Assembly (NCBI RefSeq): GCF_039830145.1
Contig: NZ_CP156082.1
Span: 1,506,001-1,570,000 of the forward strand
Length of the DNA: 64,000 nt
Direction of reading: 5' to 3'
DNA from: Croceibacterium sp. TMG7-5b_MA50
Lineage (GTDB): Bacteria > Pseudomonadota > Alphaproteobacteria > Sphingomonadales > Sphingomonadaceae
Position numbers and translations under genes: made by a program. Every line of letters starts with the position of its first letter. Within the stretch, counting starts at the first letter, position 1. Of this stretch, positions 25,351 to 38,452 are shown piece by piece. The notes below the pieces were generated by a model. The model did no database searches. It was given only the letters and a program-made list of their open reading frames with translations, and had not been told where the DNA came from.

Positions 25351-27975
25351 CTAGAAGTCGGCGCCCACCCGGACGTACCAGAACCCGCCCAGATACCCGA
25401 TTGGCGAGGCATCGTTGTAGATGCGTCCGCTGCCCTGTGCGCCAGTCTGTGGGTAGATGTTGCGGATCTCGCGGTCCGGATATTCGTCGAACAGATTTTC
25501 CACGCCCGCAGCGAGGCGGAACCGTTCGGCGATGGTGGTTCCCACTTCCAGGTCGAAGGTGAACTCGTCACCAAAGGTCTGCACCGTCGGCCCGCTCGCC
25601 AGCACATCGTTGTACGATGTGATCTCACCCGCATAGTTCACCCGGCCCGTGACGTACCACAGGTCGGCATCGAAGGTGGTGGCGAACACGCCGCGGAACT
25701 CCGGCGTGAGCCCTTCGATGTTGAGCGCCCGCTGCGCGGTGATCGCGGCAGGGCGGGTGATGTCGGTCACCTTGCTCTTGTTGTAGTTCATCGCCAGCGA
25801 GCTGTTGATCGACCCGAAACCAAGCGGCGCGCGATACGTCAGCACCGCATCGACACCCTGCGTGCGGGTGGCGAAGCCGTTGGTGAAGTAGTTCACCTGG
25901 CCAAGGTCGAACGCATTGCTGACGCCTTGCGCGAACAATGCCTGCTGCTGCGCCGCCGTGACGTTGAACGGGGAGGTGATGGCGATGCGGTCCGTCACCT
26001 CGATATTGTAGTAGTCGACCGTCAGGTTCAGTCCGTTGTCGGGAGTGATGACCACACCGCCCGAGAAGCTGACCGATTCCTCAGGCGACAGCGGTTCCGA
26101 CCCGAAGAACAGGCCGGTCACGCTGTTCGGCGTCACGGTGGCGGTGGCGACCGGGACGGTGCTGCCGTTGGGAAAGCCCGTCTGCACGTTCGATGTCGCC
26201 GACTGACCCGGCGTCGGCGCGCGGAAGCCGGTCGACACGTTGCCGCGAATGGCGATCGCGTCGGAGAAGGCGTAGCGGGCGCTGACCTTCCCGTTCACCG
26301 TCGAGCCGAAGTCGGAGAAGTGGTCGAACCGCCCGGCGACACCAAGCGTAAACGCATCGACGATATCGGTCTCAAGATCGATGTAGGCCGAGTAGCTGTT
26401 GCGCGACTGGTCCGACACCGACGCCGGGCCGTAACCCGGAAAGCCGTTGGCACCCACGGCCGCAGTCGCCTGGAACCGGGTGCCATTGGGCCGCTGCACC
26501 GTCTGCGTGGCATAGGGGCCGATCGCCCATGAAGCCTCGTCACCCTGGCCCACGACATAGGTTTCGCGCCGGAATTCCAGGCCGGCGGCGATGTTGAGCG
26601 GGCTGGCGAAGCCAACTTCCAGCGGATAGCTGGCATCGAAGTTGAGGTTGGTCTCCCGCTGCTCCAGCGAGCCGAGATAGAACTCGGTCGGCGATTGCGG
26701 TCCCAGCGACGGGTTCAGCGTCTCGTTCATGTGGTACCGGATGCGATTGCGCCCGGTCGCGGCACTGAGGTCGAAGCGCATGCCGAACGATGTCTCCCCG
26801 CGATAGCCGAGGACGCCGTGGATATCCGTGTTGGTGGACATGAACAGCGGCACAAAACCTTCGGGGAAGAACTCGCTCGCCTCGAACGTGCGGCCGATGC
26901 TGCTGTAGACCGGTGCACCGGTGGCGGTCTGCAATCCGGGGATCGCGTCGAGGTAGATCGTCCCGACCGACTTGCCGAAGGTCTGCGGCGCGGCCGGTGT
27001 CACCCCGGGGAAGGCGATGACGCCGGGCACGGTCACCGCGATCGGGCGGCGGTAGTTGAAATCCACCTCCTGATCCGCGCGGCCGTAATTGCCGAAGAAG
27101 TAGAGCTCCGTCGCCTCATCGACCGGGATCGCCGAGTTGATGACCACGCGATAGGCGGTGTTCTCCGGCTGGCCATAGCGGGTCGGCGGGAACGGCACGT
27201 CCACGCCCGCCGCACGCAGCGCGGCGGAGTCCGGTCGGTCGAGCGCACGGTTGAACAGGCCCTGGTCGATGAACTCGCCGGAGATGTTGAAGAAGCCGTC
27301 ACCCAGCTTGAACCCGGCATTGGCCGACAGCTGGATATCCTCCGCATCCCCTTCGTAAGACTGGCCGTAGCGGGCGTTCAGCTCCAACCCGTCATCATCC
27401 TCCCTGAGGCCGAGATTGATCACGCCGGCGATCGCGTCCGAGCCGTACTGCGCGGCTGCGCCATCGCGCAGCACTTCGACCCGGCCCAGCGCCACGGACG
27501 GCAGCTGCGACAGGTCGGGCCCCTGTGACCCAGTGGAGAGCGAATCGCCGGCCACCTGCACGAGCGCGCTGCGGTGCATGCGCTTGCCATTGATGAGCAC
27601 TAGGATCTGGTCTGGCGGCAATCCGCGCAGCGTGGGTGGGCGGACGAAGGACGCGCCGTCTGCGCCGGCATTGCGCTGCTGATTGAAGGACGGAACCAGG
27701 TTGCGGATGATGGTCTGCAGGTTTGGACTTGGCTGCGTCGCCAAGTCGTCGGCCGTGAACACATCCACCGGCACTGCGGATTCGGTCACCGTACGGTCTA
27801 TTCGGCGTGTACCGGTAACGATGATCTGGTCCTGGTCCAGCTCCTCACCAAATGTGGCGGTACCGCTCTCCGCGCCCGGAGCGGCTTGCGCCAGCGCGGC
27901 CGGCGCGCCTAGCGGGGGCACAGCGACCAGCGCCGCCGCCACCGCAGCGCGCGAAACCCATTGCTTAGAAATCAT
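25351..27975 (-). CDS. TonB-dependent outer-membrane receptor
   Basis: This is an 874-residue protein. The signal peptide ends near APAALAQ (about residue 30). A TonB box-like segment reads QIIVTGTRRIDRT. The plug includes LRGLPPDQILVLINGKRMHR, VALGRVEVLRDGAAAQYGSD and AIAGVINLGL. The barrel ends in GGFWYVRVGADF with terminal Phe. This type is common in sphingomonads for uptake of sugars, aromatics or siderophores. It is divergently transcribed from a LacI-type regulator with clustered TTGCA/TGCAA half-sites between them, which suggests carbohydrate control. The ligand is unknown. Confidence 0.93.
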   Translation of the reverse strand: MISKQWVSRAAVAAALVAVPPLGAPAALAQAAPGAESGTATFGEELDQDQIIVTGTRRIDRTVTESAVPVDVFTADDLATQPSPNLQTIIRNLVPSFNQQRNAGADGASFVRPPTLRGLPPDQILVLINGKRMHRSALVQVAGDSLSTGSQGPDLSQLPSVALGRVEVLRDGAAAQYGSDAIAGVINLGLREDDDGLELNARYGQSYEGDAEDIQLSANAGFKLGDGFFNISGEFIDQGLFNRALDRPDSAALRAAGVDVPFPPTRYGQPENTAYRVVINSAIPVDEATELYFFGNYGRADQEVDFNYRRPIAVTVPGVIAFPGVTPAAPQTFGKSVGTIYLDAIPGLQTATGAPVYSSIGRTFEASEFFPEGFVPLFMSTNTDIHGVLGYRGETSFGMRFDLSAATGRNRIRYHMNETLNPSLGPQSPTEFYLGSLEQRETNLNFDASYPLEVGFASPLNIAAGLEFRRETYVVGQGDEASWAIGPYATQTVQRPNGTRFQATAAVGANGFPGYGPASVSDQSRNSYSAYIDLETDIVDAFTLGVAGRFDHFSDFGSTVNGKVSARYAFSDAIAIRGNVSTGFRAPTPGQSATSNVQTGFPNGSTVPVATATVTPNSVTGLFFGSEPLSPEESVSFSGGVVITPDNGLNLTVDYYNIEVTDRIAITSPFNVTAAQQQALFAQGVSNAFDLGQVNYFTNGFATRTQGVDAVLTYRAPLGFGSINSSLAMNYNKSKVTDITRPAAITAQRALNIEGLTPEFRGVFATTFDADLWYVTGRVNYAGEITSYNDVLASGPTVQTFGDEFTFDLEVGTTIAERFRLAAGVENLFDEYPDREIRNIYPQTGAQGSGRIYNDASPIGYLGGFWYVRVGADF

Positions 27976-28097
27976 TCAGCTAACCCCCCGATTCTGTGAT
28001 CTTCCGGGCGCCTCTCCCTCACTGTCCGGCCGTTCGCTCTGCTGTTCAGCAAGACCCCTCATGCTTACGGCGGACGCTGCGACCGCATCCCGCCCCG

Positions 28098-28167
28098 TTG
28101 CAATGCAAATTACGAACATGCTGCCAAAGTGCAAACGGTAATGTCGAACTTGCAGCTACTTGTGCAA
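28098..28167. promoter_or_regulatory. Clustered TTGCA/TGCAA half-sites in the TonB receptor / LacI divergent region
   Basis: The near-palindrome TTGCAATGCAA lies at 28098-28108. Further TGCAA/TTGCA half-sites occur at 28130-28134, 28150-28154 and 28163-28167, the last two forming TTGCA-N8-TGCAA. LacI-family operators are palindromic and often contain such TTGC/GCAA arms. The block lies in the roughly 300-bp gap between divergent genes and is a candidate operator for the adjacent LacI protein. Nothing else is seen in the rest of that gap. Confidence 0.4.
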
Positions 28168-28275
28168 TTTTGTTTGGCCTGCGCGGCGTATTGCGGATAA
28201 TTCATTCGCTCCATACGTCTGGACGGTACGCAGGAGGCTTGCGTCGAGAGCGGTAGCGTGACCATTAAAGGCAGC

Positions 28276-29274
28276 ATGACGGGCAAACGAGTGACACGAC
28301 TGGCGGACATAGCCGCGCTGGCAGGGGTCACGCCGGCCACCGTCTCGCGCGCATTGTCGGGGCATACGCAAATCAGCACCGCCACCCGGCAGAAGGTACT
28401 GGCGATCGCGCGCGATCATGGTTTCCAGGTGAACCAGACTGCGCGCAACCTGCGGCTTGGGCGGACACAGGCGATCGGCGTGGTGATCCCGCTGGGCCAT
28501 CGCAGCGCGCAGCGGGTGTCTGACCCGTTCTACACCGCCCTGATCGGTGAACTGATGGAGGGACTGGCGCGACGGGGGCATGCCATGCTGCTGCAGAGCG
28601 GCGCGCCGGACGATACCGACTGGCTGGAGAGCCTAGCCCGCAGCGGGCGGGTGGACGGGATCATCGTGCTCTGCCAGTCAGATCAGGACCCGGAGCTTCG
28701 CGATGTCGCGCGCACCTACGGCCCGTTGGTGGTCTGGGGAGAGGCCACCGAAGGCTATTGCTGTGTCGGCACCGACAATTTTGCGGGGGGCCGCCTGGCA
28801 ACGGAGCATCTGCTGGCCGCCGGTCGACGACGGATCGCCTATGCCGGGATGACCGACATTCCGGAACTTGCCGCCCGGCATCAGGGCTACCTTTCGGCTC
28901 TGGCGGAGGCAGGCGTGGCGCCCGGACCGCAGGTACCCGTGCCGCTGGCCTTTGACCGCCGGGACGCCTGCCTGCATGCACTGATGGACAAGGCCGGGCC
29001 GGTCGATGCCGTAGTTGCCGCGTCGGACGTGATCGCCATGGGCGTGATCGCCGCATTGACGGAGGCGGGGCAGCAGGTCCCGGCCGACGTTGCGGTCGTC
29101 GGCTATGACGACGTCAGCCTAGCCGCGCATGTCGTGCCCGCGCTGACGACCGTGCGGCAGGATCTGACGGGCGCGGCGGAGGTCATGCTGGACCTGCTGT
29201 TCCGTCGCATCGGGGGAGAGATTGCAGCCTCCGTCAGCCTGCCCCCGCAACTTATCCGCCGGCAATCGGCCTGA
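28276..29274 (+). CDS. LacI-family transcriptional regulator
   Basis: The 332-residue protein has the LacI helix-turn-helix plus hinge: VTRLADIAALAGVTPATVSR, then VNQTARNLRLGRTQAIGVVI. A periplasmic-binding-protein-like effector domain follows: DPFYTALIGELMEGLARRGH, CVGTDNFAGGRLATEHLL, DAVVAASDVIAMGVI. It probably binds a sugar and represses neighbouring uptake genes, such as the divergent TonB receptor. The ATG at 28276 follows AAAGG; a GTG 18 bp upstream (28258) is an alternative start. Confidence 0.92.
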   Translation: MTGKRVTRLADIAALAGVTPATVSRALSGHTQISTATRQKVLAIARDHGFQVNQTARNLRLGRTQAIGVVIPLGHRSAQRVSDPFYTALIGELMEGLARRGHAMLLQSGAPDDTDWLESLARSGRVDGIIVLCQSDQDPELRDVARTYGPLVVWGEATEGYCCVGTDNFAGGRLATEHLLAAGRRRIAYAGMTDIPELAARHQGYLSALAEAGVAPGPQVPVPLAFDRRDACLHALMDKAGPVDAVVAASDVIAMGVIAALTEAGQQVPADVAVVGYDDVSLAAHVVPALTTVRQDLTGAAEVMLDLLFRRIGGEIAASVSLPPQLIRRQSA

Positions 29275-29286
29275 CGCCAGGCAAGT

Positions 29287-30018
29287 TCAGAAGCTGAAGC
29301 GCGCGCGTGCGACCAGCCGGTCGTCATGGTCGCCTTTGGCATCGCGGTCGGGAATGTCGGTGCCGACATATTCCAGCGAAAAGGCCAGCGGTCCGGTGAC
29401 GTGATCGACCCCGACCCGCCAGTCGCGATAGGTGCCACCCGGCCGCAGGCGGCTGGCGCGCAATGGATCGTCCACATCGCCTGACGACCGGCCGACATGG
29501 CCATACACGGTGAATGGGGTCGCCGGGATGCCGGCATCCGCGCCGGCGAACAGATAAAGGTTGCTACCGCCGATCGCGTCCTGGGCCGGCGCATAGAACG
29601 CCCCGCCGGTGGCACGGATCGGGCCAAGGGTGTAGCCGGCGGTGACGCCCAGCTCCGCGTAATCCTGCTTGCCCACGGCGCCGGTGAACAGGTGCACGAT
29701 GCCTTGCGCGGTCAGTTCCACCGGCCCCGCCTGCTGCCTGGCGGCGAGGCCCAGATCGATGACCGCGTCCGCCCCGCCATGCAGGCCCGCATCGCGCAGG
29801 GCGCCCACGCGGGCCGTCCCCTCCAGCGCGCCGATGCCCAGCGCCACGTCGGCAGAGGCGGTCGCCCGGCCTTCGCTCCAGCTCACGCCGCGGCGGTTCT
29901 CCTCCGTCGCCATCTCCACGCCCGGACGCACGGATATCACGTTCTGTGCCGAGGCGGCCGTGCCGGCGAACGACACGGCCGCCACAACCACACTTGCTGC
30001 TGGTCGGAGCAGCTTCAC
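29287..30018 (-). CDS. TorF-like putative porin
   Basis: The 243-residue protein has a signal peptide ending near TAASAQN. It continues with alternating amphipathic strands and closes in LVARARFSF, a C-terminal aromatic typical of outer-membrane barrels. SVRPGVEMATEENRRGVSWS and TYRDWRVGVDHVTGPLAFSL resemble the Gcw_chp/TorF porin family. The start overlaps the stop of the upstream 149-residue hypothetical by 4 nt, so the two are coupled. It is convergent with the LacI regulator. The transported solute is unknown. Confidence 0.75.
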   Translation of the reverse strand: MKLLRPAASVVVAAVSFAGTAASAQNVISVRPGVEMATEENRRGVSWSEGRATASADVALGIGALEGTARVGALRDAGLHGGADAVIDLGLAARQQAGPVELTAQGIVHLFTGAVGKQDYAELGVTAGYTLGPIRATGGAFYAPAQDAIGGSNLYLFAGADAGIPATPFTVYGHVGRSSGDVDDPLRASRLRPGGTYRDWRVGVDHVTGPLAFSLEYVGTDIPDRDAKGDHDDRLVARARFSF

Positions 30019-30464
30019 TCGCCCGCCATCGCCAGCTGCCGTTCCACCTGCGCGATCAGCACGGCGCGGTCGGCCTCTGCCGTAGCGACAAGCCGGCTGC
30101 GCAGTTCATCCGACCGTTCCGCAAAGTGCTGCGCCACATCGCTGCGATGGGCGTTGCACCAGCCGGCCCGCGTCAGCGTAAGTGCCTTGCTGCCGTCGAT
30201 GCTGCGCGACAGCAGGCTGCCATTGGCATGGCGCGCTTCCCGCTCCACCGCCATGTCAGCGTTCCATTCGCAGCGCAACGTGGCGGCGCGGCCACCCGGC
30301 GCCGGGTGGCCGATCTGCCGTGCGTCCAGGGTGACGATGCCGCGATATTCGGCATCGATCGCCCCACTGGCATGCTCGATCTGCGTGCGGTGTTCCAGCG
30401 GCTGCTGCGGCGATACGACAATGGCGCCGAGCGTGAGCCCGGCGGCGGCAAACAATCCGATCAT
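30015..30464 (-). CDS. Hypothetical exported protein (149 aa)
   Basis: The protein is not recognised. A short hydrophobic N-terminus (IGLFAAAGLTLGAIVV) suggests a signal peptide or membrane anchor. The rest is soluble, with two cysteines (LRCEWNADM and AGWCNAHRS) that could form a disulfide, and a helical C-terminus (EADRAVLIAQVERQLAMAGE). It overlaps the TorF-like porin gene by 4 nt, so the products are probably made together in the envelope. The start is the ATG ending at 30464. Confidence 0.7.
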   Translation of the reverse strand: MIGLFAAAGLTLGAIVVSPQQPLEHRTQIEHASGAIDAEYRGIVTLDARQIGHPAPGGRAATLRCEWNADMAVEREARHANGSLLSRSIDGSKALTLTRAGWCNAHRSDVAQHFAERSDELRSRLVATAEADRAVLIAQVERQLAMAGE

Positions 30465-30596
30465 AAGCGTTCTCCACCTGCGATGCCCCGGCCTTTGTGA
30501 CCGTGGGCGTTGTCCGGCCTGTTGGCCTGCGGCTCACGTTGGTTCGCGCCGGACGAGGTACAAGTTACAAATCGTTACATCTCCGCGGACGGCTGC

Positions 30597-31658
30597 TCAG
30601 CCCTGCCCCTCCCTTTCCCGGCGTAGCAGTTCGCGCTTGATTTCGGAACCGTAGGCATAGCCGCCCAGCGCTCCGCCGCTGCGCACAACGCGATGGCAGG
30701 GGACCAGCACGGCAACCGGGTTTGCGCCATTGGCGCTGCCCGCGGCGCGAACCGCCCTGGGCTGCCCGGCGGCGGCGGCAAGCTGCGCGTAGGAACGGGT
30801 TTCCCCGGCCGGAATGCGCTTCAGTTCGGCCCAGATGCGTTCCTGGAACACGGTGCCCTGCACATCCAGCGGGATGGTGCTGCCACTGGCACCGGGTTGC
30901 TCAACGGCGGCGACCACCCGTTCCAACAGGGCGTGGAAAGCCGCGCCGCCCTTCGCCAGATCTGCCTTCGGGAACCGGGCGGCAAGCTCAGCCGGACCTT
31001 CCGCAAAGGACAGGCGGCACACGCCTTTGCCGGTCGCGGCGACCAGCATCTGCCCCAGGCTGGTATGGACAACCGCCCACTCGATCCTGACACCCGCCCC
31101 GCCTCGCGCCCAGACCGAAGGCGCCATGCCCAGTCGACCATCCACCGCGGCGTAGAAGCGGCTGGGGGCGGCGAAGCCCGCATCGTAGACCGCCGGCGTG
31201 ACTGCCCCCGCCTCGCTCAGCGCCGCTGCCGCGCGCTCCTGCCGCAGGGCACGGGCATAGGCGGCCGGCGACAGGCCGGTCGCGCGGGTAAACAGGCGCT
31301 GGAAGTGCGCCGGCGAGTAGCCGGTGGCAGCGGCCAGCTCCGCCAGAGACACGGGCTGCTGCGCCGCGCGGATCAGCGCCAGCGCATGCTCCACGGCGGC
31401 CACGTCGCGCGCCTGCTCGTCCGGGCGGCAGCGCAGGCAGGGGCGCAGACCTGCCGCCTGTGCGGCCGGCCCATCCGCGAAGAACCGCACATTGCCGCGC
31501 CGTGGGTGGCGAGCGGCGCAGGACGGCCGGCAATAGATGCCGGTGGACAGCACGCCGGTGACGAAGCGCCCGTCGGCGGCCGCATCACGGCGGAGCACGG
31601 CGGCCCAGGCTTCGTCATCGTCGATCGGCGCGGTGGTCATGATGGCGGTGTCGGTCAT
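30597..31658 (-). CDS. ada: Ada: bifunctional methylphosphotriester/O6-methylguanine-DNA methyltransferase and AraC-type activator
   Basis: The 353-residue protein has all three Ada parts. The N-terminal zinc domain has GVLSTGIYCRPSCAARHP, with Cys43 and Cys47 plus Cys74/Cys77; one of these accepts methyl from phosphotriesters. An AraC helix-turn-helix follows (SLAELAAATGYSPAHFQRLF). The C-terminal O6-alkylguanine transferase carries active-site PCHRVV and RAAGSANGANPVAVLVP. Alkylation of the N-terminal cysteine normally converts Ada into an activator of its own gene. No alkA or alkB neighbour is visible. Confidence 0.97.
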   Translation of the reverse strand: MTDTAIMTTAPIDDDEAWAAVLRRDAAADGRFVTGVLSTGIYCRPSCAARHPRRGNVRFFADGPAAQAAGLRPCLRCRPDEQARDVAAVEHALALIRAAQQPVSLAELAAATGYSPAHFQRLFTRATGLSPAAYARALRQERAAAALSEAGAVTPAVYDAGFAAPSRFYAAVDGRLGMAPSVWARGGAGVRIEWAVVHTSLGQMLVAATGKGVCRLSFAEGPAELAARFPKADLAKGGAAFHALLERVVAAVEQPGASGSTIPLDVQGTVFQERIWAELKRIPAGETRSYAQLAAAAGQPRAVRAAGSANGANPVAVLVPCHRVVRSGGALGGYAYGSEIKRELLRREREGQG

Positions 31659-31740
31659 GGCACCGGGTTGTGGCAGGTCCTGCGCGCCGATGCATCCCGC
31701 GCCTTGCGTTCAAACCGGACGGGCGGCAAGTACCCGCGCC

Positions 31741-33300
31741 ATGCGCCTTGCCCTTCTTCGCCTGCTGCTGTGTGCCCTGACGCTGCTCGCCTGGGCGCCG
31801 CAATCGCGTGCCGAGCCGTCGGACATCGCGGCGGCGGCGCGCGGCGTGGTGCGCGTCGTCATCATCGACCGGCGCGGCGGGCAGGTCACGCCGGTCTCGC
31901 ATGGCAGCGGCTTCGCCGTGGGGGCCGAACGCGTGGTGACCAATGCGCATGTCGTGCAGCAGGCGGTCGATGACCCGGCGCTCGCCATCGGGCTGGTCCC
32001 GTCGGACGGAGGCGACGCGATCTACGCCCGGCTGGTGGCGGTCTCGCCCCGTAACGATCTCGCGCTGCTGGCGACCACCGCACCCATGCGCCTGCCGCCG
32101 CTGACCATCAGCGGCAACCCGGAAGCGGAAGCCGGGCCGGTCACGGCGGTGGGGTACCCGATGAACGTCGACCGGGCGCAGGGCCTGTCCGCAGGCGACC
32201 TGTTCCGCGCGGTGCCCCCGGTGAAGAGCTCCGGCTTCCTCAGCGGCCGGCGCCCCTCGCGCGAGTTCGATTCGCTGCTGCACACTGCGCCGATCGCGCG
32301 CGGCAACAGCGGCGGCCCGCTGCTGGACGAATGCGGCCGGGTGGTGGGAGTCAATTCCTTCGGCGCGGAAAGCGGCAGCGCCGATGCCGAGTTCTTCTTC
32401 GCGGTCTCCACGCGGGAGCTGTTGCCCTTCCTGGGCGAGCACGAAGTGTCGCCCGTGGTCAGCGTCTCGGCCTGCCGCACCCTGGCAGAGCTGGACGCGG
32501 CGGAGGCGGCGCGGGCCGAACGCGCCAGCGCCGATGCCGCGCGGCGGGCCCAGACCGCCGCTGCGGAGCGTGCCGGACAAGTGGCGGATGCCCGCCAGGC
32601 AGAGGAATGGTCGATCATTGCCGAGCGCGAGAACGGCATGGCTGCCGCCTTCGTGCTGCTGCTGGCAGGCTTCGCGGCGGCGCTTTACGGTTTGTTCCTG
32701 CGCGAATTCCCGGCTGCAGAAGGCGCGCAGGATGCACGGCACCAGCGGATCGCCTTTGCCGTCTCCGGGCTGGCGCTGGCGGGCGCCGGCGGAGCCTGGG
32801 CGCTGCGCCCCGGCTTCAACGTCATCGACGATCGGGTGGCGGATCGACTGGCGGCGGGCACGCAGGCGGGGGCAGAGGCACCGGCAGCAGGAGATGCGGG
32901 TGAATATGTCTGCACCCTGGACGATGCACGCAGCCGCAGGATCGGCGATGCCGCGACTGATGTGACGATCGGCTGGGTGGAAGGCGGCTGCATCAACGGC
33001 CGCACGCAATATGCCCTGACCGCCGGCCGCTGGACCCGCATCCTCGTGCCGGAGGAGGAGGCCGCCGTCTCCGTAAACCGCTTCGACCCCGTCACCGGAG
33101 AGTACCGCGTCGACCGCTATCTGCTCGGCCGTGACGTGCTGGGACGGGCGCGGCAGGCGCGCGGAAGCTACGAGGCGCCGGGATGTGGTGGCGGAGCCGA
33201 GGCTGCGGTACAACTGGCCGAGCGGCAGCAGGCCGTGCTGAACGTGTTGCCCCCGCGCCCCAACGAACGGCTGGTCTACCAGTGCCGTCGCCAGCCCTGA
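31741..33300 (+). CDS. Trypsin-like (S1/DegP-type) serine protease with coiled coil, two TM helices and Cys-rich C-terminal domain
   Basis: This is a 519-residue protein with a signal peptide (1-24). The protease domain has the triad His70 (VVTNAHVV), Asp106 (RNDLALL) and Ser190 (ARGNSGGPLL). An Ala/Glu/Arg-rich segment (~245-290) looks like a coiled coil. Two hydrophobic helices follow (MAAAFVLLLAGFAAALYGLF, then IAFAVSGLALAGAGGAWAL). After them comes a soluble C-terminal domain with cysteines in EYVCTLDD, EGGCING, APGCGGG and VYQC. A periplasmic protease tethered to the inner membrane is predicted. No PDZ domain is apparent. The ATG at 31741 is chosen because it starts the signal peptide. 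Confidence 0.85.
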   Translation: MRLALLRLLLCALTLLAWAPQSRAEPSDIAAAARGVVRVVIIDRRGGQVTPVSHGSGFAVGAERVVTNAHVVQQAVDDPALAIGLVPSDGGDAIYARLVAVSPRNDLALLATTAPMRLPPLTISGNPEAEAGPVTAVGYPMNVDRAQGLSAGDLFRAVPPVKSSGFLSGRRPSREFDSLLHTAPIARGNSGGPLLDECGRVVGVNSFGAESGSADAEFFFAVSTRELLPFLGEHEVSPVVSVSACRTLAELDAAEAARAERASADAARRAQTAAAERAGQVADARQAEEWSIIAERENGMAAAFVLLLAGFAAALYGLFLREFPAAEGAQDARHQRIAFAVSGLALAGAGGAWALRPGFNVIDDRVADRLAAGTQAGAEAPAAGDAGEYVCTLDDARSRRIGDAATDVTIGWVEGGCINGRTQYALTAGRWTRILVPEEEAAVSVNRFDPVTGEYRVDRYLLGRDVLGRARQARGSYEAPGCGGGAEAAVQLAERQQAVLNVLPPRPNERLVYQCRRQP

Positions 33301-33444
33301 ACGTGCAAGGCAAAGCGGTCCGGTTGCAAGCTGCGCATGTGGATGCTAGGCGCGCGGCAATTCTGCCGGGGGGCTGATTCAGCGATCCGTTAAGCGGCAG
33401 GTCCGTGTTATCACCTTTGTCCGTCTTGAGAGGACCTTCGCGCC

Positions 33445-35557
<2,113 letters not shown>

Positions 35558-35572
35558 GAACAGGGACAGCCG

Positions 35573-36454
35573 GTGCCTTCGCTCAAGGAACTCAAGGGTC
35601 GGATCAACTCGGTCAAGTCGACCCAGAAGATCACCAAGGCCAAGCAGATGGTCGCCGCGGCCAAGCTGCGGAAGGCGCAGGCGGCGGCGGAATCCGCGCG
35701 CGCCTACGCCGACCGGCTGGCGGGCGTGATGGCCTCGCTCAGCGGCAATGTGGCGGGGCAGGCCAATGCCCCGTTGCTGATGCGCGGCACGGGCGCCGAC
35801 ACCCGTCACCTGCTGGTGGTGGCGAACAGCGACAAGGGACTGGCAGGCGCGTTCAACTCCAACATCGTGCGCGCCGCGCTGCAGAAGGCGCGCGAGCTGG
35901 AGGCGGCGGGTAACAGCGTCGAGTTCTACCTGATCGGCCGCAAGGGCCGCCCGGTGATCCGCCGCACCTATCCCGACCGGATCAGCGCGCAATTCGACAC
36001 GACCGAGATCCGTGAGCCCGGCTTCGCGGAGGCGGAGCGGATCGCGGACGAGCTGGTGGCGATGTACGAGGCCGGCCGGTTCGACGTCGCCCACCTGATC
36101 TTCAGCCGCTTCCGCTCCGCCCTGGTGCAGGAGCCGACGGTGCAGCAGATCATCCCGGTGCCCGCGCCCGAGGCTGCGCCCAAGGCCGGCAGCAACGACG
36201 CGGTGGTGGAATACGAGCCCGACGAGGAGGAAATTCTCGCCGAGCTGCTGCCCCGTTATCTCAAGACCCGCATCTTCGGCGCGCTGCTGGAGAATGCGGC
36301 CAGTGAACAGGGCGCGTCGATGACCGCGATGGACAATGCCACGCGTAATGCCGGCGACCTGATCAACAAGCTGACGATCCAGTACAACCGCAGCCGCCAG
36401 GCCGCGATCACCACCGAACTCATTGAAATCATTGCTGGCGCGGAAGCGCTCTGA
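35573..36454 (+). CDS. atpG: ATP synthase F1 subunit gamma
   Basis: The 293-residue central rotor subunit begins [20 protein letters not shown]. It ends [20 protein letters not shown] followed by [16 protein letters not shown]. These two long helices form the rotor axle inside the alpha3beta3 ring. The start is GTG at 35573, 15 bp after atpA. Length is normal. Confidence 0.97.
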   Translation: MPSLKELKGRINSVKSTQKITKAKQMVAAAKLRKAQAAAESARAYADRLAGVMASLSGNVAGQANAPLLMRGTGADTRHLLVVANSDKGLAGAFNSNIVRAALQKARELEAAGNSVEFYLIGRKGRPVIRRTYPDRISAQFDTTEIREPGFAEAERIADELVAMYEAGRFDVAHLIFSRFRSALVQEPTVQQIIPVPAPEAAPKAGSNDAVVEYEPDEEEILAELLPRYLKTRIFGALLENAASEQGASMTAMDNATRNAGDLINKLTIQYNRSRQAAITTELIEIIAGAEAL

Positions 36455-36459
36455 GCTAA

Positions 36460-37941
<1,482 letters not shown>

Positions 37942-37998
37942 TGATTGGGGGATCGGGCCGGTTCTGCCATTGGCGAATCGGCCCATCCCTCTCAGGTT

Positions 37999-38448
37999 AT
38001 GGCCGATTGGCTGCTGCGGCGGCTGGTCTGGGCCGGGATCGCCTGCTTCCTGGCGATCTCCGCATTCGATATCCATCGTTGGCGCGTGACCCATTGGCAG
38101 CAATTCGATGCTGCCTTTGCTATGCTGAAGGGGCATGTACTCGGCGTTCCGCCGCAGCCGGTCTGGCTTTATGCGGTCGGTCTGCCGTTCATCGCCGTCA
38201 ACTTCTACTGCCACGTTCAATTGCTGCGCGGGCAACGCCGGGGCCTGCTGCGGCTGTTCGTCGGCAGTGCCGTCGGCATCGCGCTGGTACCGCTCGCGGG
38301 ATTGCAGACGGTCAGTTACCAGATGATCTGGCCCGACCTGCTGCGCCTGACCGGCTACGGCATCACCGGCGCCATCGCCATCATCCTCGCCTTCGGGCTG
38401 GACAGCCGCTCCGCCGCGTTGGTAGACGCGCGCCCGTCAAAGGATTGA
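37999..38448 (+). CDS. Small polytopic membrane protein encoded between atpD and atpC
   Basis: The 149-residue protein is not recognised. It has four hydrophobic segments, near residues 7-24, 54-76, 86-108 and 116-136 (for example [59 protein letters not shown]). It starts 57 bp after atpD and ends 4 bp before atpC, so it is almost certainly co-transcribed with the F1 genes. The ATG at 37999 is preferred over a TTG at 37945 because it starts the first helix and follows CAGG. It does not resemble AtpI, AtpB, AtpE or AtpF in sequence order or length. Function unknown. Confidence 0.75.
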   Translation: MADWLLRRLVWAGIACFLAISAFDIHRWRVTHWQQFDAAFAMLKGHVLGVPPQPVWLYAVGLPFIAVNFYCHVQLLRGQRRGLLRLFVGSAVGIALVPLAGLQTVSYQMIWPDLLRLTGYGITGAIAIILAFGLDSRSAALVDARPSKD

Positions 38449-38452
38449 ACCC

